From positions 70,644,456 to 70,708,455 of the forward strand of contig JARZZO010000001.1 in assembly GCA_030544215.1 (NCBI GenBank): DNA of 64,000 nucleotides, read 5' to 3'. Position numbers and translations under genes: made by a program. Below are positions 1-11,900 of the stretch, one piece after another. Positions within the stretch are counted from its first letter, which is position 1, and each line of letters starts with the position of its first letter. The notes under the pieces were generated by a model, which worked only from the letters and a program-made list of their open reading frames with translations, did no database searches and had not been told where the DNA came from. The DNA is from Zantedeschia hybrid cultivar. Lineage: Eukaryota; Streptophyta; Magnoliopsida; Alismatales; Araceae.

Positions 1-1118
1 TGGATCTAGTCCATCTGCAGAAAATGAATCAGCAAGTATATTAAAATCACAGAAAGGAAGATCCGACAAGCCAATAAGGCAGAGTATAAACCTCAATTTT
101 TTTTTTCTCATTTTAACTAACACTTGGATGTAGCTTGAAGATTAAATATTGAAAACTCAGAAGGCAACAACATGGAAGAGATGAAGATATTAAAGTGGCA
201 AGTAAAAACTTCAATCTACAATTATTTTTGGTTGGAAACACTTACATAACCATTGATAGCATTATAATGAAGATGATTGTCTGCAAAGGGTCAAATGATT
301 GTATTCATGACCGGACGGACCAAAAAAGAAAACCAAGAACAAAGAACTAAAGGGTCGGTATGCAGCCCTATCATATACAGGCTCAAATATTCTGCTCAAC
401 AAAGCTACTTTACAAATGACAATTTGTGCAAGTACCATCTTCATTCACTGTCAATGATAATGAAAGCACAGGACTTAAAGATGAAGCACAAACAAATTCT
501 TTAACTCTGGAAGTATGATTATAATTCATAGAAATGGTGATTAGAGTTCTAAAAATTTCAGCAAAAGCTAAAGTCATGCAGAAAATAATCCAAATCTTCA
601 GGAACAAAATCTTTCAATCTCATAGTTAAGCATCATGTGGTTTTTGAAAAATCACTACAGGTGAAACTCATTCTTTATGAACGGGAGTTAACCACGTAAT
701 TATAAATTGCAATGTTTCAGTAGCAGATTACAGCTTAATGTTCCCCATAGATGCCCACCTAAAAAATGGGCATCCAGTATGATACAAAATGGAGGAATCG
801 TCATCAGCAAAGCATTGCATCAGAAAGATACTTGACGCAGAACTTTGCATAACATTACTATTCAGCTATAGACAGCACTCAAGTAGTTCAAAATTGTGCC
901 AGCAACATTATACATAATCCCATTGGCATAAAACAATTTTGTAGTGTAGGGGATCTGGTTAAAAAAAATATATCCTACACTTTACTGAAGCATGGAGCAT
1001 AGCATGTAACTCAGAGCTCTGAATGGACATCTAGCAGAAGCCCACTATAAGAAAACAAGAAAATAACAGAATATACGAAAAAAAACTAAAATCCACAACA
1101 AGAGGTAAATGTTTTCCA
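1..1118. other. RTEL1 3' UTR and downstream flank, no gene recognised
   Basis: AT-rich sequence directly downstream of the RTEL1 stop. Part must be 3' UTR, but I cannot fix a cleavage site. The short open frames here have no recognisable motif. Confidence 0.6.
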
Positions 1119-1218
1119 CTAAAGTAACTCCGTACTTTGACAGCCACCAAGTGTGCTGAAGGCACCAGTATGCTGCTCATAGAAGGGTTGGTACTTTGCA
1201 GGAACATAGTCTTTGAAG
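1119..1218 (-). CDS. RTEL1: RTEL1 last exon 20
   Basis: It encodes SFKDYVPAKYQPFYEQHTGAFSTLGG... and ends with TAG at 1119-1121. FKDYVPAKYQ is the end of the harmonin-N-like domain (human F-V-R-P-H-H-K-Q-Q-F). The acceptor is TTCAACAG. Confidence 0.9.
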
Positions 1219-2916
1219 CTGTTGAAACGGCAAAACATGTAGGTTTGAATGAGGAGGCAGAATCCAATTTCATTAAGAAGGGAATACTTCATTGCATAAA
1301 AAAATGTCACAGGATGCATACCTTCGAAGCAGAGAAAGCCTCCCTGGAGCAGAAAATAATCTTGCAATCGACTCCAAAACTGGTATTATTTTCATTGTTT
1401 TAGATTTTAATGCCTTCATGAGACCTACAAACTCTTTGTATTCTGCAGGGGTAAGCTTCTCTTGGACCTGCAGGTATCAGCATTTGGTGAGCCGAGCTTC
1501 CTTACCATGCTTAAATGATGCAGAGATGGGAACCCTATCCCTATGTGGATGTATGAGGTGTATATTCACCCCTTGTTTCAACATATAATGCAATCACAAG
1601 AACTAGAGGTTCCTCAGTCAACTGAGGGTAGTTTTTGTTGGCAGAAACATAGGGAAAATTAGCGAGATATGAAACAAAGAATTCTCTATAAATAATTCCA
1701 AGAAATTTGTACATAGCTCATGCCATTGGTTCAATGCATTACAGAAAAAAGGCTTGGTGTCAGGATAAAGATGTGAATGATAATCCAATTGCTCAATCTA
1801 TTTGATTAGGCAAAATAAAATCACTCAAGAAGCAGCTTCAAACGAAATGATTTTATCGCAAAGATCTCAAAGGCAACATAAGGGCATAGTCGATCATAAT
1901 TATTTCCATTTGCAGCCCTGGAAAACTACAACTCCAAGATATCCTTCCTTGTCCAAAGCTCATAAGATATATGCGGGCACAAATTCAAGGAAAAAGATAA
2001 GGATACTACCTTCATCCCTTTTGTTTAGAATAAAAAGCAAATAAATGTTGTTGTACCCTATAACCTAACTATGTCTATTTATTTAAGAATATTATATACA
2101 TTACAATATTATATTACAATAATTAGTTTGTGAGAACTATCGATCAAGTTGATCATTTGATCAGTGCTATTGTCTTGGGTGGGCTTCAACTTCAAGAGAC
2201 AGAAGGGCCTGAATCCCCCATTCAAACCCCAGATCTGCAGCATGTAGAGAATGGAAAATCCCTTTCCCTCCCTTCTCTGATGCCCTGGACACCATCCGCC
2301 AACAAACCTACATACTGACAGACCTCCAGAGTAGGGAACACGGCATGGAGATTGATGAACTTGGGCCCAACAAAGGAGATCTTTGGTTGGCAGGCATGTA
2401 GTAGATCTGCATCACATCAGGGGCCCTCTAACCTCACGACCACCTACCCCATCTGTTCTACATGCTCGACCTGCAAGACACCATGTCTTCACAGTGGTTG
2501 AATTGGTCTTTGGCTTAATCTGCTTCACCTTGTGCTTCTTTGGCTTCATCTTCTCTGTTACCTTCCTCCTCCAAAGATCCACAGGCTGTTCATCCTGTCC
2601 CTCTCCAGAAGGGTAACCAGGCGTGTGTCTAGGAGGGACACAAAAAAAAAGTGTATAATTCTAGTATTATTTGATAATTTAACCTTTATGTATCCATTTT
2701 TTATAATTTTCAAGGATAAGAATAAGGAAGCAGGTACACAAGGATGAGGTTATGGAAAGACTTTCATTTTAGGGTTAAGGATGAGGATCGAGGTACTATT
2801 TCACCTGAGCATATTTGGGAAACATTTGAAGGAACTTATTTATTTTTTAAAAAGGGACCTTAGGAACAGTAGTTTATTAGAAACAATTATTTAGAGACCA
2901 ATATGCACCCCCCCCC

Positions 2917-2957
<41 letters not shown>

Positions 2958-5900
2958 GTTTAAAAATCATCGTGCACCTGCAATTACAATGCCTAGGAAT
3001 TACAATCCACAAGCAAGGAAACAAGAAGTGACACAGTAGGAAATAGCAGGAGCAACAAGGGAAAATGAAATGATAGATATTTTCTGGTTTACAGTTATAT
3101 TTTTATCAGTGAAGGACTGGAAGTGGCAGTAAGAGTGTTAAGAGAACAAGAAAACGGAAGATATTTCTGGTTTACAGCTCAAGTTTTCTGTGCAAGAACA
3201 TAACTGAGTGTCCAAATTGAATCCTACTCTAATCAGGAGATGTTAGACAAGAAATTGAACAGCTTGTATCTTGAAAATCTTGTCATTTATCCTAAGAAAA
3301 GTAAAGCATGAATAGCACTAGGATTCTAAGTTGACTTGAAAAATCGAACCAAATGTATATTGTACATCATATGTACTCAACAACAGTGATTGGGAGGGGA
3401 ATGTCAGAAAGTGCACCTGCAGCAAGAAAGCAGATCCTCTTGTTTGCTCATTAACAGTGGGTAAAGTATGGTCTTTCTTTTGAGGGGGTAGCTCCATGTG
3501 AGCCGTTTTTGTTGTCAAATCATCACCAGATACTGATTCCACATTCAGTTGAGCATGTGCACCCATTCTGCTGCTGCTAGAACTACCATGTTCTTTAGCT
3601 ACACATGACAAAAGCTTATGGTTCTCTACAATGCAAGAGAAAGAAGAATTTCTTTGCAAACAGTTCTTCTTGAGAGAGGCATCATGTCCAGAAGTTTGCA
3701 ATATGTGGTCATAAACTCCTATTTTAAGATACTTTGAAGAACAAGATGCCACAATATCCTTGGTTCTACTCTGGTTCTTGAATGGTGTATGGTCACCAGT
3801 CAAGTCGACCACCTCATAATCCTCATCTTCTGAATCTTTTCTCTTGTGATCAACATTTTGCATTATTTTACTGCCTTTGGATCGCTTCAGAATGTGACTA
3901 TCGATTGTATTACTCGGAGTTGACCTATTAGCAGGAAGTATTTCCTCAAGGGAATCAAGGTAGATACCCTTAGTAACTCCAAGCATTGATGATACTGACT
4001 TTCTGGAATCCTTGGCACCTATAATATTCTGGCAAAGCAAAAAGGAAGAAGAGTAAAGATGGATGTAGATAGATGAAAGTAGACATCAAGCTTACAAATT
4101 AAACCTGATTGAAGATATACCATCTCTGTGCTCTGGGACGAGGTTATCTTGTCCTGAGTCTGCTTCATCTTCACTCCACAAATATTGTCTACATTGGAAC
4201 TTCCACTTTAGCAACCAAAATTAGGCATGCTCAATTAATGTAAAATTTTATGCATCACTTTCCTAGTAAATGGCCTTTTAGGAAAGAATAACAGTGGAAA
4301 GAAGCTTGATTCAAAGAAAATGTGTTCATATAGCATTTAATAGCCGCATTCTTCATAATGTTTGTCCTAAAATCCCCATAGACTGTCAAATTTGAAACTT
4401 TATTTATGCATCTATTGTGTATTCATACTTTTGGGGTTCTCCATGGGCCAGGCCCATTTGGGAGCAAAGACTGCAGACTAGATTGGCTAGGTCAAGCCAA
4501 TGAACATGACATCTCAAATCCAGAAGACAATCCCGCCATATCTGAGATTTTTAAAGTCTCAAAAATAATTTATACTTTATAAAGTAACATTAGGTAAGTT
4601 ACGCATTGTGTATCCTTTACTCCACATGTTTGTTTTGGGAGTTGGGAGTTACTCCACTGTAAACTCTAAACTTTGGAACCAAGCTTCTGTGGCCAGGCCA
4701 GGCCTTACACGAAGTCGTGCAAAGTTCCCAAACCTTAGCACAAGAGAGTTAATTAAAAAGAATGTAGAACATTTGAATGATAAGTTAGAACAGTGGAGGG
4801 GGCTTTAAAATCTAAAGGCCTTAGGTTGAGCTGAATTAAATCAAAACATAAGAAATGTCATTTTAGTAATATGCGGGTAGATAAGAGGATTTTGTTATAT
4901 TGATGCTCAAGTTCCTAAAAGTAGTAACTCTTGATATGTAGGATCTATTATTCAAGGAAATGGGGAGATCTAAGAGGATGTTGTACATAGAGTTAACATG
5001 GGTTGCTTGAAGTGCAAAAGTGCATTTGGAATCCTATATGACCAACGGGCCAAAGCTATTACTAGACGTAGCAACTTTCAATATTTAGGATCTATCATTG
5101 AAGAGAATGGGAAGATCCAAGATGATGTCATATATAGACTTAAGGCAAGTTGAGAAAAGTGCATTTGAAGTCTCATGTGACCAACAGGCCTCCTTGAAGC
5201 TTGAAGGGAATTTTTATAGAACCATTTCGAGAGCTGCTACGGTGTATGGCACCAAGTGTTGGACAATAGCAACTGGCTGACCTTAGGTCAGGTGGTACCA
5301 GGTGGTTTTAGGGGTGCCCAAGTCTTAAACCTGGGTGGAGGAATTCTTTCTAATTTCTGTGAACTGTGCCCTGCCACTGTTAGGGGTGTTCACTATTTGG
5401 TTCAACCCGAAAAACCAAACCAAACCAAACCGAAATTTCGGTTTGGTTCGGGTTGACACAAGGTTCGGTTTGCAAATATCACAAACCGTAGAAACCAATC
5501 CAAACTGTTGAAACCGAATTATCCATTTTTTTATTGTTTTTATTTAATTTTGCTTTGGGCTAAGGCCCACGATCATGCAACCATTGAGTTTTATTGTTTT
5601 TATTTAATTTTGCTTTGGGCCAAGGCCCACGATCATGCGCCCAGCTGGAGATTTTCTGCGGTGTTAGGTGCCCACCATCATGCGCCCAGCTGCAGCTTTT
5701 ATAGGATGTTAGCCGCGACAGGTTTTTGTTTCCCACGATCTAGGACTAAAAGGAATGGTACTGAGCGGCTGTGAAGTTTGAAAGTGTGGAAACCAGGTTT
5801 TAGTCTGATATCGCCAGAAGGAAAAAACGTCATGCTCAGGATTTCTATAAAGACAACCCCACTGCACCTTGAACGCGTCACTTGGAAGATGCCTAGGCTT

Positions 5901-8900
5901 GAGTCCGGTTCAGACCAAACCGAACCGAATAAAACCGATTTATTCGGTTCGGTTTGGTTCGGTTTCTACATTCATTTGGGTTGGTTCGGTTTGACAAAAT
6001 TTCCTCATAAACCAAACCAAACCGAACCGTGAACACCCCTAGCCACTGTGGCAAGGACGTCAAAAAAAGTGTTGGACACTAACAGAGATGAGAGATGTTA
6101 AGATCAATATGCAGAAAGACTAGAAAGACAAAGATTTGGAATGATTATATTTGCGGAGACTTTGGTAGCTCCGATTAATATGAAGTTCAGGGCAAGGATG
6201 GCAGTAATAGTATCGGAGGGTACCGATACCAATAAGTACCAATATCAATATCGAGCGTAACGGCCCGGTACCAGTCCATTTTGGCCCAGTATCAGCCAAT
6301 AAAAGTTTTTTTATTTTTTAAATACAAATGATTGGTATCGGACTACCCCCCAATATTGCCGATACCAATACATATCGATATTGGGCGATACTGCCAACTA
6401 TGGTTTAGGGTAAATAGACTTGGCTGGGTCATGTGCATTGCAAGGAAGTTCAGTGCTAGTTAGAAGGTGTGATCAAAACCGGAAAAAGAACTCAATGAAA
6501 GACTAAAATAAGATGATTGGACATAGTAAGAAAGGACATTGCCAAGAAAGGACTTTGCCTTGCTCGGTTAACCTACAAATGTGGCACTAAATATAAAGTG
6601 GCAAAACAGAATTTTATCCAATGCTGGCTGTGAAAAGTATTAAGCATTGGTTGTCAACTGAATGCGCACCATCATCTGAGCCTTATCAGATTTATTTGGG
6701 GTAGGCTACATGAATCCTGTCTCACCGCTTTAATCTAAAGAAGGAATAATCGGGGATCGGACATGGATCGGTCCAGTCCTGGACCAATTGGATTGGCGTT
6801 CCGATCTGATCCGGTTCCCCTTTATTTGTTGGATTAAAAAAATGAAAATATTGAACAATGAAAAAAACTGATCACCAAATTATGCAAATTGCAAAATAAT
6901 CTCATTCATTTTCAAATATATAAACAATTTACATCAGAGAAATAAAAATTGTTTAAATCATGCACTAAATAATGTGGAAAAGAAACAAGAAAAAGAAGGA
7001 TAACCAGAACCCTGATATCTTATTTTATGGACGATATCCGAGATAAGATTCATTGCAAAGTGTGAACGATAGAAGTATTCTCTTCTTGTCAATTATATCT
7101 AGAAGTGGAGTAGATACACTCCTACATAACCGACAAGAAGGATACTCCGATCATTTGTATTTACAATGAATCTTATCTCAGATATCATCCTGTTGAACCC
7201 AAAAATAATCTCATATGCAGATTTGCATTGTATGAATATACATATACGACGCATGCTCGCGTCGATGTGAGATTCCCATAGGAGGATACACATACATAGG
7301 CACGACGATATGTTCATGAAGAACCATGTTATGCAAAATAAAATGTATGCCTATGATATAGGTGAATATTAAGAATCCATAAGAAACCATGGGCTCGCAT
7401 TACGAGGGCAATGGGGTAGAGAAATACCTAGGCCAACAAGGCCTTGATCAGATTTTTCAAGGGAGCCTAAGGCAGCCCCAAGTTGCTTGCTTCGGCTTCC
7501 GAGATCAACTCCCGAACCGCCTTTGCGATTCTCGATAGTGAGACCCGAAGGGAGACCCCAAATGCAGCGATAAATGGGACACCGAACGCTGCAAAATAAG
7601 GGTCAAAATCAGTCCCAAAGTGGACTAAAATCTGTCCCGAAATGGGGTAAAATCAGTCCTAGAACTCGCCCAAAATGGCCCCGAAATGGAGGCCCAATAA
7701 TGGGAGAGATAGGCCCAATAAGTAGCCCTATGGGTGGGGCCAATATGAGGCCCAATAAGCCCCCAAATGGGCCCAAATTCAGTCCCAAAGTGGGCTGAAA
7801 TCTGTCCCGGAGTAAGGTGAGATCAGTCTTGAAACTCACCTAAAACAGCCCCAAAATGGGGGCCCAATGGCGGGAGAGATAGGCCCAATAAATGGCCCAA
7901 TAGGGGGGACCGAAATGAGGCCCAATAAGCACCTCTAACAGGTCCAAAACCAGCCCCCACTAGGGTGCTAAATCTGCAAAACCAGGGAGAAGAAAACCTC
8001 CAAGAAATTCCCCAAAATGGCAAAGAAGCATATGGACCCCCTCTCTCTTCCCCCCCTTTTATTTAAATAAGAATGGGGGAGGTGGAGGAGAGAGAGGGGG
8101 AACCGGTGGGGGCCCCCCCCACCGGTTGGGAACCCCCCCACCGGTTCCAAGAGGGAAACAGGTGGGGGGGGAGGAGGAGCTCCCTCCAATCCTCTTCAGA
8201 TTTTAAAATTCAAAAAAATGGGGGGGGGGGTGTTTAATGGGAGGTTTAAATGGGGGATCTTAACCCCATTCACATGGGTTAAGAATCCCATATGGAAACC
8301 CTCTTAACCCCATCCCAAACCCCTTTCACATGGGGCCAAGACATGAAGTTAATGGGGTTAAACCCCTTTCACATTGGCCTAAAACCCAAACCCCCAAAGA
8401 GAAATCTGAAAACCCCATCAAATGGGCCTTGGAAGAGGAAAAAAGAAAAGGAGAGTGGGGAGGGGAAACCCCCCCACCGGTTTCCCAAACCGGTGGGGAG
8501 ACCCCCCACCGGTGGGGGGCCCAACCGGTGGCACCCCCTCCACCGGTTGGAACCGGTGGGGGTGCCCACCGAAACCCCCCCCCTCTCCTCTCATTGCCTC
8601 TCTCTCTCACCCCCTTCTCTCACCCATTTGAGTAAGAAAAAAAAAAAAGAGAGAAGGAGAGAGATTGGATCCGGTGGCACCCCCCCACCGGGCCCAATTT
8701 GGGGCCTATAAATAGGACCCCATGGTCCCCAATTCAAGGGGAGACCACAAGCGTATACACAGCCCATATACAAGGGTAGAATTGTGAGGGAGAGTGCTGC
8801 CCAGCTGAAGACCAAATTCGGGTTTTTAAACCCGGATTTGCTGCGATCTTGGGAGGTCTTTCTTTCGTCCCGGAGAGTCTTCTCTCCTAATGTTCAATCC

Positions 8901-11900
8901 TAGGGGGAGCTCTGCCGGATTTTTTTGTAAAAAAACGCCTTGTCATAAGGCGAAGTGCTGCCGAAATAAAATCAGAATTTCTGTGCTTATGTGTGTCATT
9001 TAAATTTTATAATTACCATATTTTTAATATGTATATATATATATTTTTTCCTAAAACTAGATAAAATTGTGTACATCCACAACTTAACCTTAACCTCACC
9101 CCATAAATAGACCAAATGTAAGTTCAGAAATCTGCATAAAATCATAATTAAGCCCAAAGATAATTTATAATTAATTAATTAATAAAAAAATTCGTGAAAT
9201 TAATTAAAAATCAGAAAAAACCAGGAAAAATCAGTAAGAAACCCGTAAAAACCTGAAATATGATATAAAAATCATAATAAACTTAAATACCCTTATATAT
9301 TTAATTAATTAATCAGCTAATTAAATTAATCATAAAAAATGGATAAAATTAATAAAATTAATAAAAAAATCAGAGAATTAGAAATCTGAAAGAATGTTAA
9401 ATCATTAACCATATATCTAAAAACTTAATGTAAAATTACGAAAATACCCTCGTGCGTAATATTTACATATATAACCCTGAAAACATTAAAATATAAAACT
9501 GACTCCTGCGTAATTTCTTTCCCATATAGTCTGAATATCATTAAGTATGAACCCTAAGACTTAAAAACCCGGTTTTAAGGTAAAATTACTAAAAAACCCT
9601 CATACGTTTAAAAAATCAATTCCCTAACTCCCATAAAGCTTGAAAACCTCTAAAACTCACTCCTATATGTTCATAAGCTGCTATACTTCCATAAAACCCC
9701 CATAATTACATAAAAACCCCTAAAGGTGAATAATTGCAAAAAAGCCCCCTGTGGGGTTAAAAATTGGGAATTAATCCATATAACCTGGAATTAATCCACC
9801 TAACTTGGAACCAATCCTAATAACCGGGAATCAATCCCGAACCAAACAAAAAATTGTCCCCGAACCGGGGTGAGGCTAAGGATTCAACCTAAAATATGCC
9901 TTCATATGCATATGCGTACGCTGCCTGTAGTAGTAGTCTTGCATGATTAAGGGCATCATACGGACGGTTAATCAAGGGTTGCCGAGCGGTCGCTCAGCGT
10001 AATTAACACTGACCGAGGTCAGTGGAGAGAGGTCATATACTCGAATCTTCGCTTGATTCGAAGTCCCGGATTCCCTGAGGACTAATCCCAAGCCCTCATA
10101 ATCCGATAAAATATAAAACTGACCTATAATCCTCTAGATAAACAAAAAAAAATGGATTTCCGAATAATCCGACATAGGGGAGGATAGATGCGTCTAGGTC
10201 AGGTCCCGAACCGAAGGTTTCGAAAAAAAAAAAAAAAATCTTCGCAAACACATCCATAAAGGAGGATATTACATTCTACTTATCCTTCTTTTTCTTGTTT
10301 TTTTCCAAATGATTTACGTAAAAAATGCATGATTTAAAAATTTGAACTTATAATGTTTGCAACAAGTTGAAAGAAAAAAAATAAACAATAAATCTCACCA
10401 CTCAAAATTTACATTGTGTTTCCATATGATCCTTCCTTAAATAATAAAAGTATCACAAAAGAATAGAAATTTGTACATGTGCAACACTCACAATTGATGA
10501 ATTATTTGCTCCAATGTAATCATCCTTCGACACAAATTATTCATCAATTTTGTGCGTTATCCATGTACTAATTCATATTCTTTGGTGATACTTCCAAAGC
10601 ACAAATATGGAAGTGTAACGAAAGAATGTAAAATTTACAAGGCTAAAACAGTCTACTATAATTATAAGGATAACCATGGAGCCGATCTGATCCGATCGCC
10701 ATGGAGAGCTCCGAATACCATGGATTTAAAGAGAGATAAGACATCTTAGAAAGAGAGGGAGATGGAGGGAGAGAGCTTAGAGAGAGGGAGAGAAAGCCTA
10801 GAAAGAGAAATCTTAGAGAGAGAGGAGAGAGAGGGGGAAAGCTTGGATAGGGGTGGAGAGTGGCCTTGGGGGGTTTATATAGACCCCCCAAGGCCCCAAC
10901 GACTAGTTTGAAACTAGCCGTTGTGGAAAAGATCGGTCTGATACGGATCAGCTGGTTTGGCCCAATCCCCAGTCAGGCTCGATGGATCGGGGCATGGGAT
11001 CGGATCGGTTTGGGCCAAAACCAATCGGATCATGCTGATCCTTCTCTCCATGCTTTAATCTATCGAATGTTGGCTGTGACAAATTTTATTAAGTTTTGGC
11101 TGTCAACCAAATGCACAGATTCATTGAACACCCTCCTTTCTCATCTGGGCTTGAGATCAACCGTGGCAGAGTTGTAATTAGGAATTAAGATACACAGTCC
11201 AATTCCAAGCCAAAAGTTTGTTTCTCATGAGTTGTATATTGAAAATTAAATTAATTTTCAATAAATTATCTTCTAAAATACAAATGGGAATTTTTTACAT
11301 TTAATCATTTATAGATAATGGTTAAAATTTTTAAAAGAAAGTAGGAATAGAACTGAGAACAAGAGATCTACACTCCTTTTATCCTCCCATTAAGTCAATG
11401 TTTTGTTTGTCCTAGGAGTATGTTTTAATGTATTTGGACTTTTAGTGCAGTTAGGGTTGATTCTAGCTTGAATCTGGTCAAACTTTTGTCGTGGACCTCT
11501 CATATGTGCCAATATAGTGATGGCTCTCAGCAGCAGAAAAGGGGGAGGAGGAGAAGGAACGAAGGAGAAGAACAAGGCCGCTGCAGCCAGCATTTGCAGG
11601 TGCAAATTTTGGACACCCATCATTCCTGCTGCCACCTCCATGGCTCCACCACATGCAACCACCACTGCTGCCTTCACAACCTACCACCACCTGCACCATC
11701 TGGACCACTGCCAAACTCCCCCCCCCCCCATTTTCCTTTTCCTTTGCACACAGAAACAGGGTAAATACCTCTTTAATTCAAATAAAAAAAATGCTGAATC
11801 AGCTTGCATCAGTCTAAAATCTGCCCGAATCAAATCCAAAATAGGCCTAAATCAGCAAATCCTAGGTTGATCCATCTAGGAGAAGGGTTATGAGTTATCC

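Larger units (their letters stand above)
4740..6736 (+). mobile_element. Decayed RTE-like LINE (reverse transcriptase remnant), interrupted
   Basis: Plus-strand frames read, with many stops and frame changes, EHLNDKLEQWRG, YVGSIIQGNGEI, EDVVHRVNMG, KLEGNFYRTI and ATVYGTKCW, the order of the C-terminal RT region of plant RTE-type LINEs. The YLGSII segment is present twice (about 4930 and 5077), a partial tandem duplication. The LINE is split by the SINE-like insertion at 5266-6066 and a MITE at 6203-6410. The foldback element at 6737-11051 lies at its 3' end; a 3'-like stretch recurs after 11061. The protein is dead. Confidence 0.7.
7191..10250 (+). mobile_element. Solo LTR of the long-LTR family (copy 1, 3060 bp)
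   Basis: It begins TGTTGAACCC and ends CGCAAACA, with a perfect 5-bp TSD CATCC (7186-7190, 10251-10255). From about 8100 to 10250 it matches the complement of the LTRs at 34349 and 45483, including ACCGGT-rich blocks, the TATA region and the palindromic module near the 3' end. The first ~900 bp differ and contain a 170-bp tandem duplication (7611-7950). No internal region or partner LTR lies next to it, so it is a recombination product. Confidence 0.9.
6737..11051. mobile_element. Foldback/MULE-like element, split by a solo LTR
   Basis: A 10-bp direct repeat GCTTTAATCT flanks the element (6727-6736, 11052-11061), in the size range of Mutator-like TSDs. Ends read AAAGAAGGAATAATCGG and, inverted, ATGGAGAGAAGGATCAG, an imperfect TIR. 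Its arms are mutually inverted: AAACAAGAAAAAGAAGGATA at about 6985 is the complement of sequence at about 10280, and a smaller hairpin (GATATC...AATGAATCTTATCTC) sits at 7030-7186. The solo LTR at 7191-10250 interrupts it; its own length is about 1.25 kb. No transposase was seen. Confidence 0.6.

Noticed and set aside
8292..8815. Overlapping Pro/Gly-rich frames around 8300-8800 and again at 36113-36889 and 47240-47822
   Set aside because: They are mirror frames of the ACCGGT-rich LTR block on both strands, not protein coding.
11468..11870. Possible gene at 11468-11870 (plus-strand frames rich in His/Thr/Pro)
   Set aside because: Overlapping low-complexity frames on both strands within an RTEL1 intron; no motif or conserved start.
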